From Vibrio sp. 14G-20 (GTDB taxonomy: Bacteria; Pseudomonadota; Gammaproteobacteria; Enterobacterales; Vibrionaceae), in NCBI RefSeq assembly GCF_026241515.1, contig NZ_JAPHPW010000001.1, forward strand, positions 1 through 64,000: DNA of 64,000 nucleotides. Direction: 5' to 3'. The notes under the pieces are model-generated. The model was given only the letters and a program-made list of their open reading frames with translations. It was not told the DNA's origin and did no database searches. The position numbers were made by a program, and so were the translations under genes. Shown one piece after another: positions 19,639 to 29,094 of the stretch (positions within the stretch are counted from its first letter, which is position 1; every line of letters begins with the position of its first letter).

Positions 19639-21285
19639 TTATAGGCCAGCCGCTGCAAATACTTGGTTCACAATCTCTTGAGCTTCTGCTTCGATTGCTT
19701 TCAGGTGCTCTTCACCCTTAAAGCTTTCACAGTAGATCTTGTAGATGTCTTCAGTACCTGATGGGCGAGCAGCAAACCAACCGTTCTCAGTTGTCACTTT
19801 AAGTCCACCAATCGCAGCGCCATTACCTGGAGCATGCGTTAAGCGAGCAGTAATCGCATCGCCAGCAAGTGTTTCAGCCGAAACCATCTCTGGAGACAGT
19901 TTCTTCAGCACGTCTTTTTGTGCGCCATTTGCTACCGCTTGAATACGGTTGTACTTAGATTCGCCGTGTTTAGCAGCAAGCTCTTCGTAGTATTCTTGTG
20001 GGTTCTTACCCGTTACCGCTGTGATCTCAGCCGCAAGTAGGCAAAGAATTAGGCCATCTTTATCTGTTGACCAAGGCGTTCCGTCTTTACGTAAGAAAGA
20101 TGCACCCGCACTCTCTTCGCCACCGAAACCAAACTGACCGTTGTATAAGCCATCAACGAACCATTTGAAACCAACTGGCACTTCACAAAGTTCACGACCT
20201 AGGTCAGCAACAACACGGTCAATCAATGCACTTGATACCAGTGTTTTACCAACAGCAACGTCTTTACCCCAACCTTCACGGTTACGGTATAGGTAATCAA
20301 TACAAACCGCTAAGAAGTGGTTTGGATTCATCAAACCTTTAGGTGTCACGATACCGTGGCGATCGTAATCTGGATCGTTACCAAACGCTAGAGCGTACTC
20401 GTCTTTAAGGGCCAGTAAGCCTGCCATTGCGTATGGAGAAGAACAGTCCATACGAACTACGCCATCTTTATCTAGAGACATGAATTGGAATGAAGGGTCA
20501 ACCGCTTCACTTACCAGAGTAAGATCTAGATTGTACGCTTTACCAATTTGACGCCAGTAATCAATACCGCTGCCACCCAGTGGATCAACACCAATCTTGA
20601 TGTTTGCTTTCTGGATCGCTTCCATATCCACAACGTTAACCAAGTCAGCAACGTATGGCGCCACTAGGTCAACTTCTTTTACTAGCTCAGACTGTTTAGC
20701 TTGTGCGATAGGCGTACGCTTAACACCTTGCATTTGCTCAGCAATGATGACGTTCGCACGATCTTCAATAGCTTGAGTTAGCTCAGCTTCAGCAGGGCCA
20801 CCGTGTGTCGGATTGTATTTAATACCGCCGTCTTGAGGTGGGTTATGTGAAGGTGTGATAACAATGCCGTCGGCTTTTTTATCATTTACTAGGTTGTGCG
20901 TAAGGATCGCGTGCGAGATGCCTGGTGTTGGAGTAAAGCCATTTTTTTCTTGAATAATAACTTCAACACCGTTCGCTACAAGCACTTCGATAACAGTAGA
21001 AAACGCAGGCTCAGAAAGAGCGTGAGTATCTTTACCTAAGAAAAGTGGGCCAGTTGTACCCTGCTCAGCACGAACCTCAGCAACCGCTTGAGCAATCGCT
21101 AGAATATGGTTTTCGTTAAATGTTGATTTGTCTGCTGTACCACGGTGACCCGAAGTACCGAATAGAACTTTATGGTCTGGGTTACTAGCATCCGGTTGCT
21201 GTAAGAAATAGTTAGTCACTAAAGCCGGAATATTATGAAGATCTTCCTGCTGAGCTTTTTGCCCGGCACGAGGGTGCATAGCCAT
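19639..21285 (-). CDS. pgm: Phosphoglucomutase (alpha-D-glucose specific) Pgm
   Basis: Interconverts glucose 1-phosphate and glucose 6-phosphate (548 aa). [16 protein letters not shown] near residue 44 is the N-terminal signature, [20 protein letters not shown] contains the phosphoserine, [12 protein letters not shown] the Mg2+ loop, GGEESAG the sugar-binding loop, and [16 protein letters not shown] the phosphate-binding C-terminal domain. AAGGATG precedes the first of two close ATGs. In many gammaproteobacteria pgm follows seqA in one operon; here a strong hairpin separates them. Confidence 0.97.
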   Translation of the reverse strand: MAMHPRAGQKAQQEDLHNIPALVTNYFLQQPDASNPDHKVLFGTSGHRGTADKSTFNENHILAIAQAVAEVRAEQGTTGPLFLGKDTHALSEPAFSTVIEVLVANGVEVIIQEKNGFTPTPGISHAILTHNLVNDKKADGIVITPSHNPPQDGGIKYNPTHGGPAEAELTQAIEDRANVIIAEQMQGVKRTPIAQAKQSELVKEVDLVAPYVADLVNVVDMEAIQKANIKIGVDPLGGSGIDYWRQIGKAYNLDLTLVSEAVDPSFQFMSLDKDGVVRMDCSSPYAMAGLLALKDEYALAFGNDPDYDRHGIVTPKGLMNPNHFLAVCIDYLYRNREGWGKDVAVGKTLVSSALIDRVVADLGRELCEVPVGFKWFVDGLYNGQFGFGGEESAGASFLRKDGTPWSTDKDGLILCLLAAEITAVTGKNPQEYYEELAAKHGESKYNRIQAVANGAQKDVLKKLSPEMVSAETLAGDAITARLTHAPGNGAAIGGLKVTTENGWFAARPSGTEDIYKIYCESFKGEEHLKAIEAEAQEIVNQVFAAAGL

Positions 21286-21323
21286 TTTTCGACATCCTTA
21301 TATATAAAAATTTAAAAACAAAA

Positions 21324-21365
21324 AAACCTCATAATATCTTCTTATCCATGGATATTATGAGGTTT
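21324..21365 (-). terminator. Strong hairpin between seqA and pgm
   Basis: Perfect 15-base stem AAACCTCATAATATC / GATATTATGAGGTTT with a 12-base loop that contains CCATGG. On the minus strand it is followed by T7, so it is an intrinsic terminator for seqA lying only about 40 bases before the pgm start. Confidence 0.9.
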
Positions 21366-21378
21366 AAATCAGATTTCT

Positions 21379-21918
21379 TTAAATTGAACCTGTTACTTTT
21401 TCTATCAATTCTGCTTGGAAATTCATGCGGCTCATAAGCTGCTCAACCATCTGTCTTTTGCGGCTAGTATTATTATTAGTAATAACCCAAAAAGGACTGT
21501 GTGGGATCGCTTTGGGCTTGGTTGTATTCCCGTTTGCTAACAACGTCTCTTCATTATCTGCAAAGTAAACACGCTTACGGCCTTTTACTTGAGTTGCTTC
21601 TGAAAAGCTTAAAGGGTCGATTTTATGCAGTGTTGATAACACAAGCATGAAACGATCAATGGCTTTCTTTAGTGATGCAAACTCATCTGATATTAGTAGT
21701 GAGCGCATTTCTTTAACGCCATCGAACTTCTCTGGAGTAAAGCCTACCTCTTTGCTAACAACGATACCTTTTGGCTCAACGATCTCTTCGATCGGAACCA
21801 TGCCTTGGCTATCAACCTGTAACAAGCGGCGCAGAATATCTGAAGCGCTTTCGCCAATACGTTCTGTCTGACCCGCAATAAAACGGTATAGGTCCTCATC
21901 AACCTCAATTGTTTTCAT
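21379..21918 (-). CDS. seqA: Negative modulator of replication initiation SeqA
   Basis: Binds hemimethylated GATC pairs and sequesters oriC after initiation (179 aa). The N-terminal oligomerisation domain MKTIEVDEDLYRFIAGQTERIGESASDILRRLL is clear, and the C-terminal DNA-binding domain contains GRKRVYFADNEETLL and NGNTTKPKAIPHSPFWVITNNNT. It is divergent from the esterase gene, with only about 100 bases between them, and is followed by a strong terminator before pgm. Confidence 0.97.
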   Translation of the reverse strand: MKTIEVDEDLYRFIAGQTERIGESASDILRRLLQVDSQGMVPIEEIVEPKGIVVSKEVGFTPEKFDGVKEMRSLLISDEFASLKKAIDRFMLVLSTLHKIDPLSFSEATQVKGRKRVYFADNEETLLANGNTTKPKAIPHSPFWVITNNNTSRKRQMVEQLMSRMNFQAELIEKVTGSI

Positions 21919-22011
21919 TCGCTTTTCACAATCTCAATGTTTAAACTCTGGGGGATTATAGCGAGATCCGCGCGGATACTCTACGTCAAACCCACCATGA
22001 ATAAGATAAAA

Positions 22012-22773
22012 ATGTCAGTACAGCTCAACTATAAAATTGAAGGTAAGGGTCACACCATTGTTTTGATCCATGGATTATTCGGTAATCTGGACAACCTTGG
22101 CTTGCTCGCTAGGGATCTAAAAGCCGATCATCAAGTGCTTAGTATCGATCTACGTAACCACGGCCAATCTTTCCATAGTGACACTCACAACTATCAAGCG
22201 ATGGCACAAGATGTGGTTCAACTGCTGAATGATCTTGAACTAGAAGATGTGACTGTGATTGGTCACTCTATGGGTGGCAAAGTCGCGATGGCGCTAACCC
22301 AACATCTCGAACTGCGTAAATTGGTTGTACTGGACATGGCACCGGTTGCGTACACTCAGAGCCGTCACGATAACGTATTCGCCGGCCTGCAAGCCGTGAT
22401 CGAAGAACAACCAACCTCGCGCTCAGAGGCACTCAAGGTTCTCGCAAAACATATCGAGATTGATGGCGTTCGCCAGTTCTTGACCAAATCTTTATTTAAA
22501 ACAGAGCAAGATATCATGGAGTGGCGATTTAACGTCGCATCCCTGCTCGCAAATTACGAGCACATCATTGGCTGGGAACCGATCGACAAAACCTCGGTCA
22601 AAACCTTGCTAATAAAAGGTGGAGATTCTGACTACCTCACGGCTGAACACCAAACCGCGGTTCAGCAGCAATTTTCTAACGCAAAGGCACACGTCATTGC
22701 GAATACGGGTCACTGGCTACACGCAGAAAAGCCAGCTGAAGTACTCAGAGCAATTCGAAAATTCATCGCTTAA
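22012..22773 (+). CDS. Alpha/beta-hydrolase esterase (YbfF family)
   Basis: A 253-residue alpha/beta hydrolase resembling E. coli YbfF, an acyl-CoA/short-ester esterase. Oxyanion segment HGLFGNLDNLG, nucleophile elbow GHSMGGKVAM, and catalytic His in NTGHWLHAEKP are present. The ATG at 22012 (MSVQLNYKI) was chosen because known members begin at this point; in-frame ATGs at 21937 and 21997 would add a basic N-terminal extension that overlaps the seqA promoter region. It lies divergent to seqA, as in many gammaproteobacteria. Confidence 0.88.
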   Translation: MSVQLNYKIEGKGHTIVLIHGLFGNLDNLGLLARDLKADHQVLSIDLRNHGQSFHSDTHNYQAMAQDVVQLLNDLELEDVTVIGHSMGGKVAMALTQHLELRKLVVLDMAPVAYTQSRHDNVFAGLQAVIEEQPTSRSEALKVLAKHIEIDGVRQFLTKSLFKTEQDIMEWRFNVASLLANYEHIIGWEPIDKTSVKTLLIKGGDSDYLTAEHQTAVQQQFSNAKAHVIANTGHWLHAEKPAEVLRAIRKFIA

Positions 22774-22881
22774 GCGCGCTTTTTCATGCAGATAAATGAG
22801 AGCTGAGTAATCACTGCACATTAACTTTATCTCGCAACAGTGATATAGTGCGCCCAAGCAAAATTGGTATATAAGGTTCCC

Positions 22882-23100
22882 ATGCTTTACGACTACATGA
22901 ACATCATTGAATCTGTTGGTTTAGATCTCCTATTTGCCGCGATTTTCTTTTTAATCGGTATGGCAATTAAGGATGTTCTCAAGCAGGGAAATGTTCCTCC
23001 ATTTGGTCGTCGCATCGTATGGTTAGTACTTTTCCTTGGCTGTGCGGGCTTTATTGCCAAAGGGATTATCCAACTAAGCTGGGAAGGAACTGGGATCTAA
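22882..23100 (+). CDS. DUF2788 family small membrane protein
   Basis: A 72-residue protein with two hydrophobic segments (LDLLFAAIFFLIGMAIKDVL and RRIVWLVLFLGCAGFIAKGII) joined by a short loop with GNVPPFGRR. It matches the DUF2788 family found upstream of fldA in Vibrio. An upstream in-frame TTG exists, but AAGG six bases before the ATG supports this start. Function unknown; it is 58 bases upstream of flavodoxin and probably cotranscribed. Confidence 0.85.
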   Translation: MLYDYMNIIESVGLDLLFAAIFFLIGMAIKDVLKQGNVPPFGRRIVWLVLFLGCAGFIAKGIIQLSWEGTGI

Positions 23101-23158
23101 CGATTCTCTTCCGAACTTTATTACACCGACAACAGACAAAATGAAAGGTAATGATTCT

Positions 23159-23692
23159 ATGGCAAGTGTAGGTCTCTTCTTTGGTAGCGATACAGGTAAC
23201 ACTGAAGCTGTTGCTAAGATGATTCAAAAGCAATTGAGCAAACAGCTCGTTCACGTTCAAGACATTGCAAAAAGCAGCAAAGAAGATATCGATAACTTCG
23301 ATTTACTGTTGCTTGGTATCCCTACGTGGTACTACGGCGAAGCACAATGTGATTGGGATGACTTTTTCCCAGAGCTAGAAGCTATTGATTTCTCAACTAA
23401 GCTTGTTGCTATCTTTGGTTGTGGCGACCAAGAAGATTACGCAGAATACTTCTGTGATGCTATGGGTACTATCCGTGACATCGTTGAAGCAAAAGGCGGT
23501 ACTATCCTAGGTCACACGTCAACTGAAGGCTACGAATTCGAAGCATCGAAAGGTTTAGTTGAAGGCGATGACAGCCAATTCGTTGGTCTATGTATCGATG
23601 AAGACCGTCAACCTGAGCTAACAGATGAGCGCGTATCTAACTGGGTTAAACAAATCCACGAAGAGATGTGCCTAGCTGAGCTAGAAGACTAA
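23159..23692 (+). CDS. fldA: Flavodoxin FldA
   Basis: Long-chain flavodoxin (177 aa), an FMN electron carrier. The phosphate-binding loop is GSDTGNTEAVAKMI, the first isoalloxazine-stacking loop is PTWYYGEAQCDWDDF and the second GCGDQEDYAEYFCDA. The ATG at 23159 has AAAGGTAA nine bases upstream; an in-frame ATG six codons earlier contains that ribosome binding site and is unlikely. Fldis typically near fur, as here. Confidence 0.95.
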   Translation: MASVGLFFGSDTGNTEAVAKMIQKQLSKQLVHVQDIAKSSKEDIDNFDLLLLGIPTWYYGEAQCDWDDFFPELEAIDFSTKLVAIFGCGDQEDYAEYFCDAMGTIRDIVEAKGGTILGHTSTEGYEFEASKGLVEGDDSQFVGLCIDEDRQPELTDERVSNWVKQIHEEMCLAELED

Positions 23693-23742
23693 TTCTCTGA
23701 TGGTGGTTAATTGTTACAATTAATAACCATTATGTAGATATG

Positions 23743-23769
23743 AAAAAACCTCCTAATGGGAGGTTTTTT
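23743..23769. terminator. Bidirectional terminator of fldA and the DUF4442 gene
   Basis: AAAAAACCTCC / GGAGGTTTTTT stem with a TAATG-type loop; A6 and T6 on either side. Confidence 0.93.
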
Positions 23770-23788
23770 GTTATTTAAAGTTTACTAA

Positions 23789-24295
23789 TTAGCACTCAGC
23801 TTTTAATGCTTCTTCATCGTCTCTAAATTGCGGCTTCTTTCTTACATAGAGGGTACGTTGAATTTCTGAAACTACATTCCCCTGCTTATCTTTCACGTGG
23901 ATAATAAATTCCGGGAAACACTTTTCACCGAGCTGAGTCTGACGATAGATATCGTCAAGTTGCCCTTGGCTTATCTCAAAATCTGCAAACAGATCCGATT
24001 GCCCTGGCTTGATGAAGTTAATACTCGCTTCTTTATCCCAAACATAATATCTCTCCCCTAAAATTCCCATTAACATCAATGAGTAAACGGGATCGGTAAG
24101 AGAAAAGATACTGCCGCCGTATTGAGTACGATTGGCGTTCTTGTTCCACCAGCGTAGCTTTAATACTGTCTTAACAATTCTAAAATCAGGGCTTATATGA
24201 GCAATACGAATACCCGCCCCCCAGAAAGGTGGCCAAATATTGAGTGCGAACTTTACAATGTTCGGTTTGTAGATTTTTGCGAGTTGCTTATTCAT
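23789..24295 (-). CDS. DUF4442 (hotdog-fold thioesterase-like) protein
   Basis: A 168-residue soluble protein matching DUF4442, a hotdog-fold family related to PaaI-type acyl-CoA thioesterases. Family features are the N-terminal NIWPPFWGAGIRI, the helix region NRTQYGGSIFSLTDPVYSLML, and strands such as KEASINFIKPG and EFIIHVKDKQGNVV. No catalytic assignment can be made from sequence alone. It lies between fldA and fur but on the opposite strand, so it is not part of a fldA-fur operon. Confidence 0.8.
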   Translation of the reverse strand: MNKQLAKIYKPNIVKFALNIWPPFWGAGIRIAHISPDFRIVKTVLKLRWWNKNANRTQYGGSIFSLTDPVYSLMLMGILGERYYVWDKEASINFIKPGQSDLFADFEISQGQLDDIYRQTQLGEKCFPEFIIHVKDKQGNVVSEIQRTLYVRKKPQFRDDEEALKAEC

Positions 24296-24502
24296 AACAA
24301 CATTCCATGTTCATATCAGAAACACCGTCACCTTGACTGGTCTTACCTCCACTATAAGTGAGATGCTTCTATTTTACAAAACAGATTGTGATGTCAGTGA
24401 GTAACCCTTTGAAGTTCGTGGTTTATTGTTATGCCTGACTAAACTATAATGGTATTAATATTGAATTCTGTTAATCGCGGCAGATCATCAACAGGAAAGT
24501 AT

Positions 24503-24952
24503 ATGTCAGACAATAATCAAGCGCTAAAAGATGCTGGTCTTAAAGTGACCCTTCCACGGCTCAAAATTTTAGAAGTATTACAACAGCCAGACTGCCAACA
24601 TATTAGTGCTGAAGATTTATATAAGAAGCTGATCGACCTAGGTGAAGAAATCGGTCTTGCAACCGTTTATCGAGTACTTAACCAATTCGATGACGCTGGC
24701 ATTGTAACTCGCCACCACTTCGAAGGCGGCAAGTCTGTATTTGAACTTTCTACACAGCACCACCACGACCACCTTGTGTGTCTAGACTGTGGCGAAGTGA
24801 TCGAATTCTCTGATGACATCATCGAAGAAAGACAGAAAGAAATCGCAGAGCGTTACAACGTGAAGCTGACCAACCACAGTTTGTACTTGTACGGAAAAAG
24901 TATTACCGGAGATTGCAAAGGCAATCCAGACGCACACAAAGCGAAGAAGTAA
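24503..24952 (+). CDS. fur: Ferric uptake regulator Fur
   Basis: Fe2+-dependent repressor (149 aa). Winged helix includes LPRLKILEVLQ and GLATVYRVLNQFDDAGIV; metal ligands sit in HHFEGGKSVFEL and QHHHDHLVCLDCGEVIEF, the latter with the CxxC structural zinc pair. The C-terminal tail has a single Cys (GDCKGNPDAHKAKK). The start MSDNNQALK at 24503 is preceded by AGGAAAG; an in-frame ATG 18 codons earlier is not supported. It ends at a terminator shared with the convergent glnS. Confidence 0.98.
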   Translation: MSDNNQALKDAGLKVTLPRLKILEVLQQPDCQHISAEDLYKKLIDLGEEIGLATVYRVLNQFDDAGIVTRHHFEGGKSVFELSTQHHHDHLVCLDCGEVIEFSDDIIEERQKEIAERYNVKLTNHSLYLYGKSITGDCKGNPDAHKAKK

Positions 24953-25027
24953 TGCAGAACGCTGGCTTAGACCGGCGTTTTTATGTAGGGTGGAATCCAA
25001 CTCGACTGCTATTATTATTCAAGCACA

Positions 25028-25054
25028 AAAAAACCGGCTCTAAGCCGGTTTTTT
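25028..25054. terminator. Bidirectional terminator between fur and glnS
   Basis: AAAAAACCGGCT / AGCCGGTTTTTT stem with a three-base loop. Confidence 0.95.
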
Positions 25055-25089
25055 ATTGGGTCGCTTTTAACAAACTAAGTACTCAAGCA

Positions 25090-26757
25090 TTAAGCTTCAG
25101 TTTTACCCCAAGTGTCACGTAGACCAACCGTGCGGTTGAAGACTAGTGCGTCTGCTTTAGAGTCTTTCGAATCCACACAGAAGTAACCTGTACGTTCAAA
25201 CTGGTACGCTTGCTCTGCCACACCTTCTGCTAGGCTAGGTTCAACAAAACCGTTTAGCGTAACAAGTGATTCAGGGTTTAGCGTTGCAGCGAAGTCATCA
25301 GCAGCGGCTGGATTTGCCACTGTGAATAGACGATCGTACAAACGAATCTCAGCAGGCAGCGCTTTATCAGCAGATACCCAGTGGATCACGCCTTTCACTT
25401 TGCGGCCATCTGCAGGGTTCTTACCCAATGTTTCATTGTCGTAAGAACAGAAGATAGTCGTAATGTTGCCTTCTGCATCTTTTTCGATACGTTCAGCTTT
25501 GATCACGTAAGCGCCACGTAGACGAACTTCTTTACCTAAAACCAAACGCTTGTACTTTTTGTTTGCTTCTTCACGGAAGTCATCACGCTCAATCCAAACT
25601 TCACGGGTAAATGGTACTTCACGAGTGCCCATTTCTGGCTTGTTTGGGTGGTTTGCAACCGTTAGCGTTTCTACTGCATCTGCTTCGTAATTTTCGATAA
25701 CGATCTTAACTGGGTCAAGAACAGCCATTGCACGAGGTGCATTTTCGTTCAGATCATCACGGATGCAAGATTCAAGTGAACCGAACTCAATCATGTTCTC
25801 TTGCTTAGTCACGCCAATACGTTTACAGAATTCACGAATCGAGCTTGAAGTAAAACCACGACGACGTAGGCCTGAAATAGTAGGCATACGTGGGTCATCC
25901 CAACCTTGAACTAGGTTTTCAACCACAAGTTGGTTCAGCTTACGCTTAGACATCACTGTGTATTCAAGATTCAGGCGGCTAAACTCGTACTGACGAGGCT
26001 GGCAATCAATCGTGATGTTATCTAGAACCCAATCGTACAAACGACGGTTATCTTGGAATTCAAGCGTACAGATAGAGTGCGTAATACCTTCCAGCGCATC
26101 AGAGATACAGTGAGTAAAGTCGTACATTGGGTAAATGCACCACTTGTCAGCAGTTTGATGGTGGTGAGCAAAACGAACACGGTAGATAACAGGATCGCGC
26201 ATTACCATGAATGAAGAGCTCATGTCGATCTTAGCACGTAGACACGCTTTACCTTCTTCAAAGCCACCGTCACGCATTTTTTCAAACAACGCTAGGTTCT
26301 CTTCTGGGCTACGGTCACGGTATGGGCTCGCTTTACCTGGCTCTTTTAGTGTGCCACGGTACTCACGGATTTGATCAGGACTTAGCTCGTCAACATACGC
26401 TAAGCCTTTATTAATTAATTCCACAGCATAAGCGTAAAGCGTATCGAAGTAGTTTGATGAGTAACAAATATCACCAGACCATTCGAAGCCTAACCAGCTT
26501 ACATCATTCTTAATTGACTCAACGTATTCAACGTCTTCTTTTTCAGGGTTTGTATCATCGAAACGAAGATTACATTGTCCCTGGTAGTCCTGAGCAATAC
26601 CAAAGTTCAAGCAAATAGATTTAGCGTGACCAATGTGCAGGTAGCCATTTGGCTCCGGCGGGAAACGAGTATGCACGCTACTGTGTGTACCATCCGCTAA
26701 ATCTTTATCAATAATTTGGCGAATGAAATTCGATGGACGAGCCTCAGCTTCACTCAT
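25090..26757 (-). CDS. glnS: Glutaminyl-tRNA synthetase GlnS
   Basis: Charges tRNA-Gln (555 aa, class I). [15 protein letters not shown] carries the HIGH motif and VMSKRKL is the KMSKS-type motif. The anticodon-binding beta-barrel domain follows (about 340-550, with [17 protein letters not shown] and [24 protein letters not shown] segments). Length and motifs are as in E. coli. It is convergent with fur and is followed upstream by the nagE terminator. Confidence 0.98.
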   Translation of the reverse strand: MSEAEARPSNFIRQIIDKDLADGTHSSVHTRFPPEPNGYLHIGHAKSICLNFGIAQDYQGQCNLRFDDTNPEKEDVEYVESIKNDVSWLGFEWSGDICYSSNYFDTLYAYAVELINKGLAYVDELSPDQIREYRGTLKEPGKASPYRDRSPEENLALFEKMRDGGFEEGKACLRAKIDMSSSFMVMRDPVIYRVRFAHHHQTADKWCIYPMYDFTHCISDALEGITHSICTLEFQDNRRLYDWVLDNITIDCQPRQYEFSRLNLEYTVMSKRKLNQLVVENLVQGWDDPRMPTISGLRRRGFTSSSIREFCKRIGVTKQENMIEFGSLESCIRDDLNENAPRAMAVLDPVKIVIENYEADAVETLTVANHPNKPEMGTREVPFTREVWIERDDFREEANKKYKRLVLGKEVRLRGAYVIKAERIEKDAEGNITTIFCSYDNETLGKNPADGRKVKGVIHWVSADKALPAEIRLYDRLFTVANPAAADDFAATLNPESLVTLNGFVEPSLAEGVAEQAYQFERTGYFCVDSKDSKADALVFNRTVGLRDTWGKTEA

Positions 26758-27059
26758 CTATAGCACCTCTATGTATTTAGTATTGTCAGAGAAAGTTATC
26801 TTTCGTCCCCAAGAAAACGGTCGCTTATAGCGCCAGTCAAAGATAGAAAGATCATTGTTGCTAATCATCCACAATTCTTAGCCTTTGCACAATAAGAACC
26901 GTCCGTTAATTGCGATTATTTCTGCTATTCGATGAAGAATAGAACGAACCGTGTTCGCTCATCTTAAACTGCAGGCACAAAAAAGCCTCCCATGTGGGAG
27001 GCTTTCAATTTGACACTTACTTAAGAGTAACTTTACATCTTAATTAAGTACTTCCCTTA
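26758..27059. other. Gap between nagE and glnS
   Basis: About 300 bases holding the nagE terminator at one end and the glnS leader/promoter at the other. I see no conserved ORF; a run of A/T promoter-like sequence upstream of glnS is the only other feature. Confidence 0.5.
26979..27005 (-). terminator. Terminator of nagE
   Basis: Perfect 11-base stem AAAGCCTCCCA / TGGGAGGCTTT followed on the minus strand by T-rich sequence, about 55 bases after the nagE stop. Confidence 0.92.
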
Positions 27060-28619
27060 CTATGGAAGTTTTACATCAGATAGGTCTTCACCTGCACCGA
27101 TAGCTTTCATTTCGCCAGCTACGATTTCAGCTAGTGGGCCTAGGATAACCTGTAGGTTATTTTCACCTAGTTTAACCACACCTTTAGCACCTAGTTTCTT
27201 AAGAACAACTTCATCTGCAACAGAGCGGTCTTTAAGAGTTAGACGTAGACGAGTGATACAAGCGTCGATTGAAGTTAGGTTGTCGTGACCACCTAGAGCT
27301 TTCAGGTATTGACGTGCAAGGTCGCCCTTTGGTGCGTCGCCGGCAGGAGCAGCAACAGCTTCGTCATCATCTTCACGACCTGGCGATTTCAAGTTGAAAG
27401 CGCGGATTGCGAAAGAGAAAGTGAAGAAGTATAGAGCACCGAAGCCAAGACCGATTAGTAGTAGTACGAATGGTTTAGTTGCTAGACCCCAGTTCAATAC
27501 GAAGTCGATAAGACCAGCAGAGAAACCGAAACCGTGCAGAGTACCAAACATGTTAGCAACTACTAGAGACAGACCTGTAAATACAGCGTGCATTGCGTAT
27601 AGAGCAGGAGCTAGGAATACGAACATGAATTCTAGCGGCTCTGTGATGCCTGTTAGGAATGAACAGAATGCAACTGAGAATAGTGCGCCACCAACTTGGC
27701 TACGTTTTTCAGCAGGAGCAGCTAGGTACATTGCAAGTGCAGCACCTGGTAGACCGAACATCATTACTGGGAAGAAACCGTTCATGAATACGCCAGCGCC
27801 TTTATCGCCGCCGAAGAAACGGTGTAGGTCGCCAGATTTAACAGTTTCAGTCACTTCTTTAACTACAGTAGTGATTTCTGGAGTTACAGAGTTCGCGAAT
27901 GTGAATGTGTGCTCTTGGCCAACAACTAGAGTTTTAGCAAGTGCTGGGTCAACACAAAGTTGAGTGATGTTAGCGAATGCGCCTTGACCAGCAACGATGA
28001 TTTCTTGACATGTACCCATACCGAACCAGAAGTATGAGTTCAATACGTGGTGTAGACCTACAGGGATAAGTGCACGGTTAAGAGTACCGTAAACGAATTG
28101 GCCGATAGCGCCAGACGTTGATACTGCATGAGCAAGTGCGTCTAGACCAGATTGAACACCAGGCCAAACCACACCAGACACAGCACCTGCAACAAGTGCA
28201 AATAGACCGGCCATGATAGGTACTAAACGTTTACCCGCGAAGAAAGCCAGCCACTCAGGAAGGCGTGTTGCATGGAAAGCGTTGTAAGAGTGACCTGCGA
28301 TGATACCTGCGAAGATACCGCCGAAGAATGACATGTTAACGTCTGCGTTAATTGTCGTTGCTGTAGCAGTTAGTACGAAGTAAGCAACTGCACCAGCAAG
28401 ACCCGCTGCGCCGTTACCGTCTTTAGAAAGACCAATCGCGATACCTAGACCAAAGAGCAATGGTAGGTTACCGAAGATAGCACCACCAGCTTGCGCCATG
28501 AATGGAATATCAAGTAGATCGCCTTGACCTAAACGTAAAAGAAGCGCCGCAATCGGAAGCGTTGCGATTGGTAGCATTAACGCCTTACCAAGCTTCTGTG
28601 CATATCCTAGAATATTCAC
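27060..28619 (-). CDS. nagE: N-acetylglucosamine PTS permease NagE, IIBC domains
   Basis: Transports and phosphorylates N-acetylglucosamine. The 519-residue protein has an EIIC membrane domain (about 1-385; AQKLGKALMLPIATLPIAALLL at the start, GITEPLEFMFVFLAP near 325) and a C-terminal EIIB domain with phospho-Cys454 in DACITRLRL. It lacks the EIIA domain fused in E. coli NagE (about 648 aa); the reading frame ends cleanly with KLP so this is a natural two-domain form. It must therefore take phosphate from a separate IIA protein, probably EIIA-Glc (crr at 62941). Divergent from nagA across a gap with CRP- and NagC-like sites. Confidence 0.96.
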   Translation of the reverse strand: MNILGYAQKLGKALMLPIATLPIAALLLRLGQGDLLDIPFMAQAGGAIFGNLPLLFGLGIAIGLSKDGNGAAGLAGAVAYFVLTATATTINADVNMSFFGGIFAGIIAGHSYNAFHATRLPEWLAFFAGKRLVPIMAGLFALVAGAVSGVVWPGVQSGLDALAHAVSTSGAIGQFVYGTLNRALIPVGLHHVLNSYFWFGMGTCQEIIVAGQGAFANITQLCVDPALAKTLVVGQEHTFTFANSVTPEITTVVKEVTETVKSGDLHRFFGGDKGAGVFMNGFFPVMMFGLPGAALAMYLAAPAEKRSQVGGALFSVAFCSFLTGITEPLEFMFVFLAPALYAMHAVFTGLSLVVANMFGTLHGFGFSAGLIDFVLNWGLATKPFVLLLIGLGFGALYFFTFSFAIRAFNLKSPGREDDDEAVAAPAGDAPKGDLARQYLKALGGHDNLTSIDACITRLRLTLKDRSVADEVVLKKLGAKGVVKLGENNLQVILGPLAEIVAGEMKAIGAGEDLSDVKLP

Positions 28620-28705
28620 CAGTTGTTTCCCCCTATAGGATTTTTTAGAATTCGTTTGAGAAACTTATTTTAGTCGCTCAATTTAGTCCTGTTCAGTGTA
28701 TTCAA

Positions 28706-28727
28706 TTAATTTTGCTCCGCAAATTAA
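28706..28727. promoter_or_regulatory. NagC-operator-like palindrome
   Basis: TTAATTTTGC-TCC-GCAAATTAA is an AT-rich dyad (one-base asymmetry between the arms) about 90 bases upstream of nagE. NagC operators are AT-armed dyads with a CG-containing centre, and nagC is 1.5 kb away, so this is the best operator candidate here. Exact Vibrio NagC consensus was not available to me. Confidence 0.5.
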
Positions 28728-28739
28728 AACCTTACCATT

Positions 28740-28755
28740 TGTGATCCTAATCACC
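28740..28755. promoter_or_regulatory. CRP-binding site candidate upstream of nagE
   Basis: TGTGA-TCCTAA-TCACC matches the CRP consensus TGTGA-N6-TCACA in 9 of 10 conserved bases. It lies about 120 bases from the nagE start, beside the NagC-like palindrome. Confidence 0.72.
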
Positions 28756-29094
28756 AGTTTTTACCAAATCCAAAGGTTTTTGCTAGCGAGATCATAAAAC
28801 TTATTTTATCATTCAAAAAAATGGACATTTATAGATAAAATCCAAATCTAATCATTAGGCAAAAAGATGGTATCTCCGAGCTTATAGAGCATCGTGAATA
28901 ATCATTAACGATGAACCTAAATGTATAATAAAGATCAATTGTTCATATATTTTTCAACAACTTAAATCGCTTCCCATTTTGAAGCCGTTTGCCTAAAAAA
29001 GATAAATCGTTACGTAAATGATGCTCGCAAACTAAGTCCGCATTTAGGTAACGAACGAATTTTAAAGATCTCACGAAATAAGGATTAGCTGACT

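Larger units (their letters stand above)
28620..29094. promoter_or_regulatory. Divergent nagE/nagA control region
   Basis: A 475-base AT-rich gap between nagE and nagA-nagC. It contains a CRP-like site (28740-28755) and an AT-rich palindrome that could be a NagC operator (28706-28727), both on the nagE side, plus several TTATTTT-type half sites near 28665 and 28800. No ORF is evident. Confidence 0.7.

Noticed and set aside
27060..28619. nagE as a truncated pseudogene because it lacks IIA
   Set aside because: IIB is complete, the stop codon is followed by a proper terminator, and two-domain IIBC forms exist in the family.
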